Below, piece by piece: positions 1-9,083 of a stretch of 64,000 nucleotides of DNA. The translations under genes were made by a program, and so were the position numbers. The notes beneath the pieces are model-generated. The model searched no databases. It was not told the origin of the DNA and saw only the letters and a program-made list of their open reading frames with translations. Location of the stretch: positions 2,480,001 through 2,544,000 of the forward strand of contig NZ_CP132194.1 of NCBI RefSeq assembly GCF_030718935.1, read 5' to 3'. The stretch's first letter is position 1, and each line of letters begins with the position of its first letter. Source of the DNA: Psychrobacter sp. M13 (GTDB lineage: Bacteria; Pseudomonadota; Gammaproteobacteria; Pseudomonadales; Moraxellaceae).

Positions 1-707
1 GAGACTAGCGTTCCTATACCTAGCACTAACCAATCCTCACTACTCGCCAATACCTCATGATGCTTAAGCAAATCGAGCAAACCTGCACCGACGATCACAG
101 GAATACCTAAAAAGAAGGAAAATTCAGCCGACGCTTTACGTGAGACCCCAAGCCATAGCGCGCCAATAATAGTTGCGCCTGAGCGTGATGTACCTGGTAT
201 TAACGCTAGACATTGAAACAGTCCAATCATCAAAGCGGTCTTTATACTGACCTCTTCGGCCTCATGAGCGATGATAGTCTTGGGACGATTTTCAACATAA
301 AAAATCAATAAACCACCGATAATAAGCATAATAGCCACAGTGATAGGATTAAACAGATAGGTCTTAATCTCATCAGCGAAGGTAAAGCCGAGTATCATCA
401 CTGGAATAGTCGCCACAATCAGGCTTAAGCCTAGTTGGCGCGGGTTACTCATCGTATCAGACTTACCTGTGATCAGACCCATCAAGGCCTGCCACAAGCG
501 ACCCCAATAGTCGTAGATAACCGCTAAGATTGCGCCAAGCTGCACGACGACGACGAATAGATCGACTTTATCTTTAGTCCAAAAGCCCATCAAATCAGCC
601 GATAAGATCAGATAGCCCGTACTTGAGATCGGCAAAAACTCAGTGATACCTTCGACGATACCCATGATGACGGCTTGAATTAATAAAATAATATCCAAAA
701 TACTCAT
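1..707 (-). CDS. uppP: Undecaprenyl-diphosphatase UppP/BacA (3' end outside window)
   Basis: Integral inner-membrane phosphatase that turns undecaprenyl diphosphate into the monophosphate, recycling the lipid carrier for peptidoglycan and other surface polymers; overexpression gives bacitracin resistance in known family members. About 235 codons are visible. The two BacA signatures are present: an early GIVEGITEFLPISSTG motif (near residues 17-32) and a later PGTSRSGATI motif, with hydrophobic helices between them. The ATG at 707 begins MSILDIILL. The gene runs off the left edge, so its C-terminus is missing here only because of the window. It lies about 80 bp downstream of tsaB on the same strand, and may be co-transcribed with it. 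Confidence 0.97.
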   Translation of the reverse strand, partial: MSILDIILLIQAVIMGIVEGITEFLPISSTGYLILSADLMGFWTKDKVDLFVVVVQLGAILAVIYDYWGRLWQALMGLITGKSDTMSNPRQLGLSLIVATIPVMILGFTFADEIKTYLFNPITVAIMLIIGGLLIFYVENRPKTIIAHEAEEVSIKTALMIGLFQCLALIPGTSRSGATIIGALWLGVSRKASAEFSFFLGIPVIVGAGLLDLLKHHEVLASSEDWLVLGIGTLV

Positions 708-787
708 CCTAAGAAATAATATTCCAAAAACGTTAAAACAGACTTGACGCCTGTCTTATGTTGCTATAGTACGTTTGTAATAAGCGT

Positions 788-1471
788 TTAAGCCTTGCCT
801 TGCTCTTTAAGCGTTTTCCAAGCTTGATTGCGCAGATACTTTGGCAAGGCCAATGCGGCATCTGTACCGCCTATGACATTAAACTGAGCGATACCTAACT
901 GACCAATGATAGCGGCATCAGGAGTGATATCTTCATAAATAGCTTGTGCATCTTGCAACGCTAATAGTGCTGCACCGTTGCCTGCAATAGCTAAGTTAAG
1001 AGAGGTTTGACTTTCATAATCTAGCAATTGCTCGGTATCAGCATTTTGCTTATCAAAGACTGGCTGCATGATACCTTCAACTAAAGTGTATTGCCCAAAA
1101 TAGACTTGCTGCATCCGCGCATCAAGTGCGCTATAAACTTGCTCTACACTATACTGCTCATAGGCAGACTGCGCTATCGCTTGTAAGCTAGATATGCCAA
1201 CACAAGGGATGTCATGTGCTACCGATAAGGCTTGCACAACGGCGGTATTAATACGAATACCACTAAAAGCGCCAGGACCACGATTGAATATCAGCGCTCG
1301 AATATCAGTAAGTTTGAGCTGAGTCTCAGTTAGAGCAGCATCTATCATCGGCAGTATCTGCTGGGTTTGCATGCGCTTGCCCGTTTCAGTCTGACTTGAT
1401 ATGACAGTGCCATTGCTATCTAAAATAGCAATCGAGCATTGATCAAATACGGTATCCATCGCTAAAAACAT
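788..1471 (-). CDS. tsaB: tRNA threonylcarbamoyladenosine biosynthesis protein TsaB
   Basis: Cytoplasmic ASKHA-fold partner of TsaD and TsaE; the complex transfers the threonylcarbamoyl group to A37 of ANN-decoding tRNAs. At 227 residues it has family-typical length. The N-terminus MFLAMDTVFDQCSIAI matches the usual LaIDTS..CSvAl start, and the GPGAFSGIRI segment (about residues 65-75) is the family hallmark. A GAGG Shine-Dalgarno sits 5 nt before the ATG at 1471. The next gene on the strand is uppP. The opposite side is divergent to a small AT-rich gene. Confidence 0.95.
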   Translation of the reverse strand: MFLAMDTVFDQCSIAILDSNGTVISSQTETGKRMQTQQILPMIDAALTETQLKLTDIRALIFNRGPGAFSGIRINTAVVQALSVAHDIPCVGISSLQAIAQSAYEQYSVEQVYSALDARMQQVYFGQYTLVEGIMQPVFDKQNADTEQLLDYESQTSLNLAIAGNGAALLALQDAQAIYEDITPDAAIIGQLGIAQFNVIGGTDAALALPKYLRNQAWKTLKEQGKA

Positions 1472-1615
1472 CTTGACCTCAGGTGTACTCGTAAAGTATA
1501 AAAAGTAGCATTCATAAAATAGTGGCTATAATAGCATTTAGGACTAAAAGTTTTCTTATTTTCTCTATTTTTCATGGCTTATTCATGTAGTAAATATAAT
1601 GAAAGGGTATCTAAG

Positions 1616-1957
1616 ATGTCAGTGTTTTCTACAAGCTATATAACAAGTCCTAAAGAAGGCAATAAGTGCATCTCTTTTAATTACAGCGAGTTCGCTGGTA
1701 GAGGGTTTATTGAGCTTTTAGAAAAATCTGTATTAGTTTCACATCCAAATATTTTTAATAAAATTATTGATGGTGAATGTGTTGAATTTTTCCCTTATCT
1801 TGAGTTTTATAGTTTAAGTAATGATGAAGTTAAACTAGTAGTAGAAAATGTGGATAATTATCTATGTAAGAATATAGCTACTACTGAAGCAGAATTGTTT
1901 GCAAAAACCATTTGGGAGGGAGATATACGTACTTCATTAATTGAGATATCTTTCTAG
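1616..1957 (+). CDS. Small AT-rich protein, possible orphan immunity protein
   Basis: A 113-residue soluble protein that I do not recognise with certainty. The reading frame extends upstream to an ATG at 1574, but the ATG at 1616 (MSVFSTSYITSP) has an AAGGG Shine-Dalgarno and the upper one has none, so I choose 1616. The protein is acidic, rich in aromatic residues, has no membrane segment or signal peptide, and carries the phrase FAGRGFIELLEKS. The gene is visibly more AT-rich than its neighbours and stands alone between tsaB (divergent) and ffh (convergent). Size, composition and isolation resemble orphan immunity proteins of contact-dependent inhibition or polymorphic toxin systems, but no toxin gene lies in this window. 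That role is a guess; real coding status is likely. Confidence 0.6.
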   Translation: MSVFSTSYITSPKEGNKCISFNYSEFAGRGFIELLEKSVLVSHPNIFNKIIDGECVEFFPYLEFYSLSNDEVKLVVENVDNYLCKNIATTEAELFAKTIWEGDIRTSLIEISF

Positions 1958-2219
1958 TATATAAGTTGGACGGAACATGCGACCCTCAACATTTTGACTC
2001 ATTAGGTGGGTCTCGTACCTCGACACCAACCTACGAACAACATACCTTAAACAACAAATGCTAGCGCGTAAGGTGGACTGTATCACACCGATAATAAGGT
2101 AATGACTCACAATCGGTGCGCTGGGCGCACCCTACAAAAACTGACCACACTCCGTAAAATCAAAAAAAGCCCCAAAACTATTACTAGCCTTGAAGCTTTT
2201 TCTAAAAAACTAAATCACT
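1958..2219. other. Intergenic stretch with repeat-like sequence
   Basis: The 262 bp between the orphan gene and the 3' end of ffh hold no convincing reading frame. The base composition changes abruptly to GC-richer at about 1970-2140 and includes a perfect palindrome at 2115-2131. At 2166-2206 a GC-poor hairpin with a U-run on the minus strand may end ffh transcription, but it has a long loop and is weak. Confidence 0.5.
2115..2131. repeat. REP-like palindrome
   Basis: GGTGCGC, a 3-nt TGG loop and GCGCACC form a perfect 7-bp hairpin, followed by CCTAC. Such GTAGGGTGCGC-type palindromes are common dispersed intergenic elements in many gammaproteobacteria. No second copy is seen in this window, so repeat status is inferred. 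Confidence 0.45.
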
Positions 2220-3782
2220 TTAAAACCGCTTCTTAAAACCTTTTGGCGCTTGGTTTTTCAGCTCTTGCATCTCTCTTTGCATGTCTTCCGCGCTTGGCAT
2301 ATTATTTGGATCAAGTCCCATTTGCTTCGCTATGTCTGCTTGGTTGACATTTTTCATGCCCCCGCCTTGCCCTTTAGCATTGCCACCGCCACCGAATAAT
2401 GGTCCACCACCGCCGCCACCTGCACCGCCGCCACCCATTAGTCCTTGCATAGACTTCATCATTTTTCCGATGCCTTCAGGCTTGGAGATCATTTTCATCA
2501 TCTTCGCCATTTGCTTATGTTGCTTAAGCAAACGATTAACATCTTGTATCTCGCGACCTGAACCTGCGGCAATACGGCGCTTACGGCTAGGATTAATCTT
2601 GTCAGGGTTTTTACGCTCAAACGGGGTCATCGAATTGATCAGCGCCTCCATCTCCTTAACTTTCTCTTCAGGCTTAGCATCTTCAACGGCCTTTTGCATA
2701 TCAGAGCCGCCCATACCTGGCATCTTATCTAAAAACCCTGACATACCGCCCATACTCTTCATTTGTTGAAACTGAGTGAGTAGATCCTCAAGGTCGAAGT
2801 CGCCGCCCTTTTGCATCTTTTTCGCCATTTTTTCGGCTTTATCACGGTCGATTTTTTGCTCGACTTCTTCCACTAAGCTGAGTACGTCGCCCATACCAAG
2901 AATACGCTGAGCGATACGATCAGGATGGAACAGCTCTAGCGCATCTAACTTCTCACCGCGACCTAAGAATTTGATTGGCTTGCCCGTAATAGCACGGACG
3001 GATAGTGCCGCTCCACCACGAGCATCACCGTCCGTCTTAGTTAAGATAACACCTGTTAATGGTAGCGCATCATCAAAAGCCTTTGCAGTATTTGCCGCAT
3101 CTTGCCCCGTCATCGCATCGACGACGAATAGCGTCTCAGAAGGATTGACAGCGGCGGTCAAAGCTTTGATCTCAGCCATCATCGCCTCATCGATAGCTAG
3201 GCGACCTGCGGTATCGATGATCAAGATATCTTGATATTGAATCTTGGCTTCTTCAATGGCACGACGAGCGATATCGATAGGGTTTTCATCAGCGCTTGAA
3301 TTGACAAATTTGGCATTGACCTGCCCTGCTACTTGTTCAAGCTGCTGTATCGCTGCTGGACGATAAACGTCAGCTGAGACTAGCATGACTTTCTTTTTAT
3401 GACGCTCTTGCAGATATTTAGCCAATTTACCAGCGGTGGTGGTTTTACCTGCACCTTGCAAGCCTGCTAATAGATAGACTACAGGTGGCTTACCGGTCAT
3501 CTCAAGCTGCTGATTGGCACTGCCCATCATCTCGGTCAGCTCGTCATGGACGATTTTGACAAAGGCTTGGCCTGGTGCTAGCTCTTTAAGTACTTCTGCA
3601 CCCAATGCTTGTTCTTTGACGCGCTTGACAAAGTCACGAGTCACAGGCAGTGCCACATCCGCTTCTAACAGCGCCATGCGTACTTCACGCAAGGTGTCTT
3701 TAATATTATCTTCGGTTAGCTGGCCTGTACCTGCGATATTGCGCAGGCTTGAGGATAGACGTTCGGTTAAAGTATCAAACAT
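2220..3782 (-). CDS. ffh: Signal recognition particle protein Ffh (SRP54)
   Basis: GTPase that binds 4.5S RNA and signal sequences and delivers ribosomes to FtsY at the membrane. The N domain is at about 1-95. The G domain has GLQGAGKTTT at about 107-116, DTAGR, and TKTDGDARGG motifs. A methionine-rich M domain follows, with the RKRRIAAGSGR RNA-binding segment. The length of 520 exceeds the usual ~450 because of a glycine-rich stretch at about residues 447-477 and a distal tail ending GFKKRF. It is convergent with the small orphan gene and divergent from ypjD, a common ffh neighbour. A GAGAG Shine-Dalgarno precedes the ATG. Confidence 0.98.
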   Translation of the reverse strand: MFDTLTERLSSSLRNIAGTGQLTEDNIKDTLREVRMALLEADVALPVTRDFVKRVKEQALGAEVLKELAPGQAFVKIVHDELTEMMGSANQQLEMTGKPPVVYLLAGLQGAGKTTTAGKLAKYLQERHKKKVMLVSADVYRPAAIQQLEQVAGQVNAKFVNSSADENPIDIARRAIEEAKIQYQDILIIDTAGRLAIDEAMMAEIKALTAAVNPSETLFVVDAMTGQDAANTAKAFDDALPLTGVILTKTDGDARGGAALSVRAITGKPIKFLGRGEKLDALELFHPDRIAQRILGMGDVLSLVEEVEQKIDRDKAEKMAKKMQKGGDFDLEDLLTQFQQMKSMGGMSGFLDKMPGMGGSDMQKAVEDAKPEEKVKEMEALINSMTPFERKNPDKINPSRKRRIAAGSGREIQDVNRLLKQHKQMAKMMKMISKPEGIGKMMKSMQGLMGGGGAGGGGGGPLFGGGGNAKGQGGGMKNVNQADIAKQMGLDPNNMPSAEDMQREMQELKNQAPKGFKKRF

Positions 3783-4118
3783 AAATAGCTCTCATGGGGT
3801 GATGAATTTTTAAATTTTTACAAATAGTGTTTTGGTCACTGGCTTTTAAGCAGTATTTAGTGAATGCTATAACAGCATCTTTATACGATTGATTTTAATT
3901 ATCATTTTTTAGCAAATCAACTTTAATAGCGTTTTTACCTTTTTAGTATTAGTCGCAACTCTCACAAATAATAATGCAGATGATTCTCAATTAAGCTCTA
4001 TTTTATGATAAATTGGACGATTATTCTAATCATAACATTTTAGCACCACCTTGAGCGCGGCTATGTAATATTAGCTACTAATACTAATATTGAGCTGTGC
4101 TCAAATAATCAATGAGGC
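3783..4118. other. Divergent ffh/ypjD intergenic region
   Basis: About 335 bp of AT-rich sequence between two divergent genes must carry the promoters of both. I see no canonical -35/-10 pair that I would assign with confidence, no hairpin and no reading frame. Confidence 0.5.
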
Positions 4119-4916
4119 TTGCCTGTGTTGCTTGCATTTGTGATAGCCAGTATCGCTTATATCGCGGTCACTCTTTATATCAGTTGGGCACTGACAAACA
4201 ATAAGACGATTCATAAACGCACTAGTCTTGGTCTTTTACTAGTGGGGATGCTTGCCCATGCCACGCTGCTATATCCTTATATCTTTACGCTTTATGGATT
4301 GAATTTTAATCTATTCAATGTATTTAGCCTTATCAGTTTATTTTTCTTATTCTTTTATGTGCTGTTCTCATTATATCGCCCTATTGTCAGTTTGGGAATT
4401 TTGGCTGCACCTACCGCCTTTTTAGGTATGATTATTGGCTACATAGGTCGTGCGCCTTATCAGCCTTTGACTGATGTCAGTGTAGGGCTTGAAGCACATA
4501 TTATTCTCTCATTCGCCGCTTACTGCGTGCTACTCATGGCAGCGGTTCAAGCGCTGTTTTTACGCCTGCAGATCCGTGAGCTCAAACAAAATACCTTTCA
4601 CCGCTTTTGGGTTAATAAACTCCCCTCTCTACAGACTATGGAGAGTTTATTATTTGATATGATTTTAGTCGGCTTTGTACTACTCAGTATCGCGCTGGGG
4701 ATAGGTTTTATCTATGTAGAAGATTTATTTGCTCAGCATATTGTTCACAAGACCGTATTTAGCGTCTTATCATGGTTGCTGTTTGGCTTGCTATTGCTAG
4801 GTAATTGGCGGGGTGACCTGCGCGGCAAACGCGCAGCTAATATGACTTTTTATGCTTTTATACTGTTAGCAATCGGCTTTATTGGTAGTAAGTTTGTGTT
4901 GGAATTTTTGGTTTAA
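4119..4916 (+). CDS. ypjD: YpjD/CcsA-like inner-membrane cytochrome c assembly family protein
   Basis: Polytopic inner-membrane protein of the cytochrome c assembly (CcsA/HemX) family. Eight or so hydrophobic helices fill its 265 residues. A conserved histidine lies in LEAHIILSFAAYC (about residue 128) and others at AHATLLYP and IVHK, the kind of histidines that bind haem in CcsA relatives. The frame opens with TTG at 4119; a GTG at 4125 has a better-spaced GAGG (4114-4117) and could be the true start. It is divergent from ffh, the usual arrangement in Pseudomonadales. The E. coli homologue YpjD is itself poorly characterised, so the precise function is unknown. Confidence 0.88.
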   Translation: MPVLLAFVIASIAYIAVTLYISWALTNNKTIHKRTSLGLLLVGMLAHATLLYPYIFTLYGLNFNLFNVFSLISLFFLFFYVLFSLYRPIVSLGILAAPTAFLGMIIGYIGRAPYQPLTDVSVGLEAHIILSFAAYCVLLMAAVQALFLRLQIRELKQNTFHRFWVNKLPSLQTMESLLFDMILVGFVLLSIALGIGFIYVEDLFAQHIVHKTVFSVLSWLLFGLLLLGNWRGDLRGKRAANMTFYAFILLAIGFIGSKFVLEFLV

Positions 4917-4939
4917 GCTATTAGAGTAAGGATTATTCG

Positions 4940-5854
4940 CTAATTAAAAACAACGGTTTTATTACCAGCGACGATTACCCGATTTTGTACATGCCAATTC
5001 ACCGCGCGTGCTAGCACATTACGCTCAATATCGCGACCTATAGCTCGCAGCTCTACCACCCCTTGCCTGTGAGTCACTCGGTGCACATCTTGCTCAATGA
5101 TAGGCCCTTGATCGAGCTCTGCTGTCACATAATGCGCAGTAGCACCAATCAGTTTTACGCCTTTGTCATAGGCTTGTCGATAAGGATCTGCGCCTACAAA
5201 CGCTGGCAAAAATGAATGATGAATATTAATAATTTGCATCGGCCAACGCATAACGAAATCTGATGATAATATTTGCATATATCGTGCTAATACCAATAAG
5301 TCATTATCCGCCATTAGCTTATCAATTTGCGCCTCTGCCTCAGCTTTACTGTCTTTAGTCACTGGTACGTAGTGAAAAGCGATACCGAAGTTTTCCACCG
5401 CCTGCCGCAAATCTTTGTGATTGCTGATCACCATAGTAATAGTGCAATCAAGCAAGCCGCGCTGATGTCGCCACAGTAAGTCTAGCAAGGCATGATCAAA
5501 CTTCGACACCAAAATACCTACTGTAGTCTTAATCGCATTATCGTGCAGTCGCCAAGTCATGTCATAGCGCTTGGCCACGGTATGAGCGAAGCTGGCCTCA
5601 AAGTTATCAATAATCTCGCTCAAGCCTGTCAAAGCAAACTCTAAACGCATAAAGTATTGCCCACCTTCATGCGCGGTTGAATACTGATCTAAAGTGATAA
5701 TATTACCGCCATAGCGATGAATAAACTCGGAGACAGCTTGCACAATGCCGGCTTGGTCGCGGCACTTGATTAGCAAGGTAGCGGTATCGGTAGTTATCGC
5801 TTTATCTAAATTATTATTTAAGGTAGAGTTTTGGTTTTTAGTATTGTCTGACAT
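4940..5854 (-). CDS. purU: Formyltetrahydrofolate deformylase PurU
   Basis: Hydrolyses 10-formyl-THF to formate and THF, balancing one-carbon pools and feeding formate to PurT. The 304-residue protein has an N-terminal ACT domain (about 25-95, LLIKCRDQAGIVQAVSEFI) followed by a formyltransferase-fold domain. The catalytic segment NIHHSFLPAF carries the conserved His, and GATAHYVTAELDQGPIIEQDV carries the second His and the Asp of the GART fold. An N-terminal polar tail of about 22 residues is longer than usual. It is convergent with ypjD and separated by only 23 bp. Confidence 0.96.
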   Translation of the reverse strand: MSDNTKNQNSTLNNNLDKAITTDTATLLIKCRDQAGIVQAVSEFIHRYGGNIITLDQYSTAHEGGQYFMRLEFALTGLSEIIDNFEASFAHTVAKRYDMTWRLHDNAIKTTVGILVSKFDHALLDLLWRHQRGLLDCTITMVISNHKDLRQAVENFGIAFHYVPVTKDSKAEAEAQIDKLMADNDLLVLARYMQILSSDFVMRWPMQIINIHHSFLPAFVGADPYRQAYDKGVKLIGATAHYVTAELDQGPIIEQDVHRVTHRQGVVELRAIGRDIERNVLARAVNWHVQNRVIVAGNKTVVFN

Positions 5855-6000
5855 AGTGCGCCCAATATAGATGTAAAATACAGCCAGCCATCGGTTAAAT
5901 ATGTTCTGATAGCATAGTAGACCAAATATTCTAATCCTTTTTACAAAAATTTGCTGATTAGGTTGCTTATATTTTGTTATTTAGATTCCTCATACAAAAA

Positions 6001-6021
6001 AACCCTCAATCATTGAGGGTT
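6001..6021 (-). terminator. Rho-independent terminator of the Ig-like lipoprotein gene
   Basis: A 10-bp inverted repeat (AACCCTCAAT/ATTGAGGGTT) is followed on the minus strand by seven T residues. It lies 24 bp beyond the stop codon at 6046. Confidence 0.9.
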
Positions 6022-6045
6022 CTTTGGTTTATATATGATCAAAAA

Positions 6046-8340
6046 TTACTGAATAACATAAGTCTGAGTAGTGGTGCTATTCTTAGGCGAGGTTGCAGAT
6101 ATCTTGAAAAAGTCACCCGCTTGACACTTATCTAGAGCATAAGTATTAACGGTACCTGTATTATCACCAGGTTTGCCTGGATTGACTAGCCCAGGAACTT
6201 TATCAAAGCCTGCGACGAATTCTACAGTACAAGTCAAATTCTCTTGTTCGATGCTAATATCGCCATCTGGTATTGCAATGAACGCTGATGTTCTGCCATT
6301 CCCTTGTGCATTGGTATTGACTGTAAACTCAGTATCACCTTTTTTAACCTTTATGGTAGCATTAGAGTTTGCATCAGTGATACTGATGACAAAACCGTTA
6401 GTAATAGGTGTAGCTGGAATAATTGTAGCTACAGGATTACTTTTTGTTTTATCAACAACTGAACCAGTTATCGTCGTGCCTGATGGCATTGGGTTTAGGT
6501 CATAAAATCCACCACTATTAATGCGTACATTAACCATCTTATCTGCGCCAGTTATAACTTGTGAGCTAGGCTGTAATAGCATAAAACGTGCATTACTACC
6601 ATTTGATAATAATTGAATTGACTCATGACGTACTACAGTAGATAGCTCTGTATTACAAGTCATTGGCTTATTAGGTGACACAAAGGTACTGATGAAATTT
6701 TTCTCAAAAGCTTCTTTCACTTCATCACTAGAAGAAGGAAACTTAAGGTTTATAAACTGTTTAATATTATTTTCACATTGCCCAGTGGCTTGGGTAGTTA
6801 ACGGATAAGTAAATTCACCTATCTCGAAAGTACCATTTTCATTATCATCACGGAAAGTATCACCAATGTTGTGAACTAAGGTATCAATACCTTCATCCCA
6901 TGCATTGTTTTCATTCTGATCGATATAGGTCTTTTCACCCTCTGCTACAGCTAGTAAGCTTACACGACCGTCACCTGGACGTGGATTTTGGGTAGAGAAC
7001 TCAACACTACACTCACCATTGACAGTCCCACAGCTAGAGGGGAATACTTTACCACCTTCAGCGGTAAAGCTAACTATAGTACCATCTGGTACTTTATTGC
7101 CATTACGGTCAACCATGCGAGCAGCGACAGAAGTTACATCACCATCTGCCCCCCAGTCCAACACATTTGCACCAAATGACAAGCTCAATCCATCTTGCGT
7201 CACTCGTGAGCTATCAATAAAGATACCTTTTGATAAAGCATTGATATTAGGATCACTCACTAAAGTTGCTTTGATCTCTACTGGCCCTGGCGTTACACCA
7301 GGATATATCTGTATAGAAACCTGTCCATTCTCATCAGTCGTAACTAGTCTTTCAGATCTATTGCCCAATACGCCGAATGTCAAATCAAAAGGCGCTTTAT
7401 TTAAAGTTAATTTGACAGCTTGATTCGCTAGTGGGATATTGTTTGAATAGACCGTAAACTCTACTATTCCTGTGGCTGATGAGCCGCTATTTTGAGCGCC
7501 TAATCTAAAGGAATCTGAGGTAAACACGATAGAGTTTGCCTCAGGTGCTTCAACCGTTATATTAGCAGATTGAACTTTATTTCCTGTACTTGCTGAAATA
7601 CGAACATTACCACTACATAGCGTATTATCGCTATTAATCGCTTTATACACTACTTCGATCATGCCATCAGAATCTGAGCTCATTTGCGTCGGCAACTGAC
7701 CACAACTGCTGTTTAAGTTAGTGAGTATGCCACTCAAAGGATTACCCGCTGTATCACTCACCTTGAATGACACTTTTGTTTGCCCACCTGATGGCAATAG
7801 CGATTTCTCTACTGTTAATGCACTAAAGGTCACATCTGTTGCTTGCACTGAAAAAGTTAAATTATTAACCGCTGTATTACTCTCATTCGTAGCTGTTGCG
7901 GTAATAGTGTAAGCTCCTGACACCTCTGGCGCACTAGGCTTCAGAAAGATACGCGCCTTGCCTTCACTATCCGTCAAACTAGAGCCTGATGTCGTTTGTG
8001 ATAAAACGATACCTTGTGCATCGATTGAGAAGCTAACTTTAGTATTCGCTATTGGCTTATTATTCGCATCAGTCACTATCACTTCATAATAAGCGCCATC
8101 TAGGTTTACGGTAGTGACGGTATCGCCGTCTACATTAAGTAACTTACTACTAGTAATATTCAGCGCTTCAACAGGCTGCTGCCCATTTCCATTATCACCA
8201 CCTGTCTGACCGCCATTATTGCCACCATCAAAGGGAGGCGCAACCGTATCTGTGCCGTCACCGCCACAACCTGCTAAGGCTAACGCTACTGTCAGCGCTG
8301 TGAATTTGAACAACTTAGAAGTAAGTGGGCTATAAGACAT
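6046..8340 (-). CDS. Large lipoprotein with bacterial Ig-like (BIG1-type) repeats
   Basis: A 764-residue outer-surface lipoprotein candidate. The lipobox LALAGC puts the lipidated cysteine at residue 25; the next residues are GG, not Asp, which favours outer-membrane sorting. A Gly/Asn-rich linker follows (about 37-53), then repeated beta-sandwich modules of about 100 residues (from about 60, 165, 265 and 380) with the typical D..GNP/DENGQVSIQI turns of invasin/intimin-like BIG1 domains. Near 474-509 two Asp/Asn-rich loops look like EF-hand calcium sites. Paired cysteines occur in the modules. There is no beta-barrel or sortase signal, so anchoring is by lipid only. Adhesion or surface scaffolding is inferred. 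The gene is monocistronic with a strong terminator. Confidence 0.8.
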   Translation of the reverse strand: MSYSPLTSKLFKFTALTVALALAGCGGDGTDTVAPPFDGGNNGGQTGGDNGNGQQPVEALNITSSKLLNVDGDTVTTVNLDGAYYEVIVTDANNKPIANTKVSFSIDAQGIVLSQTTSGSSLTDSEGKARIFLKPSAPEVSGAYTITATATNESNTAVNNLTFSVQATDVTFSALTVEKSLLPSGGQTKVSFKVSDTAGNPLSGILTNLNSSCGQLPTQMSSDSDGMIEVVYKAINSDNTLCSGNVRISASTGNKVQSANITVEAPEANSIVFTSDSFRLGAQNSGSSATGIVEFTVYSNNIPLANQAVKLTLNKAPFDLTFGVLGNRSERLVTTDENGQVSIQIYPGVTPGPVEIKATLVSDPNINALSKGIFIDSSRVTQDGLSLSFGANVLDWGADGDVTSVAARMVDRNGNKVPDGTIVSFTAEGGKVFPSSCGTVNGECSVEFSTQNPRPGDGRVSLLAVAEGEKTYIDQNENNAWDEGIDTLVHNIGDTFRDDNENGTFEIGEFTYPLTTQATGQCENNIKQFINLKFPSSSDEVKEAFEKNFISTFVSPNKPMTCNTELSTVVRHESIQLLSNGSNARFMLLQPSSQVITGADKMVNVRINSGGFYDLNPMPSGTTITGSVVDKTKSNPVATIIPATPITNGFVISITDANSNATIKVKKGDTEFTVNTNAQGNGRTSAFIAIPDGDISIEQENLTCTVEFVAGFDKVPGLVNPGKPGDNTGTVNTYALDKCQAGDFFKISATSPKNSTTTQTYVIQ

Positions 8341-8813
8341 GTGTGGAGCTCCAAATCGACAAGATTTTATTAAATATATAGGTTGAAATGACTATACAAA
8401 AAACTGTACTTCCTAATTAAAATACAATTCCATGGCTACAATTTTTATATTACAGCTTGTATAAAATTTCTAACAGTAACTTTACTGCCTTTTACACGTG
8501 CTTACAACAAATATTTAGTTTTAAAGCTAAATATTGAACAACATCGCTGTGCAAATTCAGGGTATAATAAGCACCGATAAAACAGCCTATATTTATAAAA
8601 TAATTTGAATATTTATTGATTATGTGGTATAAATGTCGGCTTTAAAATTTTCTGAATTGGTCACTCTGTTATTTGCCTTTATATGACAGTTTTATCAGCT
8701 CAACCTTCATATAGTTTTGTTTAGCAAGATGTTGCTTGCTGCGTCCATGCCGTAAATGCGCAACTTGCCTAAACGGGTATAATAGCTTATACCGTATAGA
8801 TTAGGAGTTCACC
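8341..8813. other. Divergent intergenic region upstream of rpmB
   Basis: About 470 bp of AT-rich sequence between the lipoprotein gene and rpmB. TATAAT hexamers occur at 8563-8568 and 8778-8783, both in a GGTATAATA context, but neither has a good -35 at 16-18 bp. The second is within an inverted repeat (GGTATA...TATACC, 8776-8791) about 30 bp before rpmB, so it may be a -10 element or a leader hairpin. No coding frame is evident. Confidence 0.4.
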
Positions 8814-9050
8814 ATGTCTAAAGTTTGCCAAGTGACTGGAAAGCGCCCTATGGTTGGTAATAATGTTTCGCACGCAAACAACAAAACCCGCCGTCGCTTC
8901 CTACCAAACCTTCATAACCATCGTTTTTGGGTAGAGTCTGAGAATCGCTTTGTGCGTCTACGTATCTCTACTAAAGGTATGCGTATCATCGACAAACTAG
9001 GTATTGATAAAGTGCTTGCAGATTTGCGCGCACAAGGTCAAAAAGTTTAA
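8814..9050 (+). CDS. rpmB: 50S ribosomal protein L28
   Basis: Small basic large-subunit protein of 78 residues, the normal length. It begins [21 protein letters not shown] and continues with the [11 protein letters not shown] segment, all diagnostic. An AGGAG Shine-Dalgarno precedes the ATG. It forms the standard operon with rpmG, 33 bp downstream, and the pair ends at a strong terminator. Confidence 0.99.
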   Translation: MSKVCQVTGKRPMVGNNVSHANNKTRRRFLPNLHNHRFWVESENRFVRLRISTKGMRIIDKLGIDKVLADLRAQGQKV

Positions 9051-9083
9051 GCCGAGCGCTTCACTATTCAAAGGAAAGCTGTC

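Noticed and set aside
2281..2769. Plus-strand 162-residue open frame rich in proline
   Set aside because: Antisense of the Gly-rich Ffh M domain; no Shine-Dalgarno and no plausible protein character.
4112..4114. ATG upstream of ypjD as its start
   Set aside because: It is out of frame with the protein; TTG 4119 or GTG 4125 is needed.
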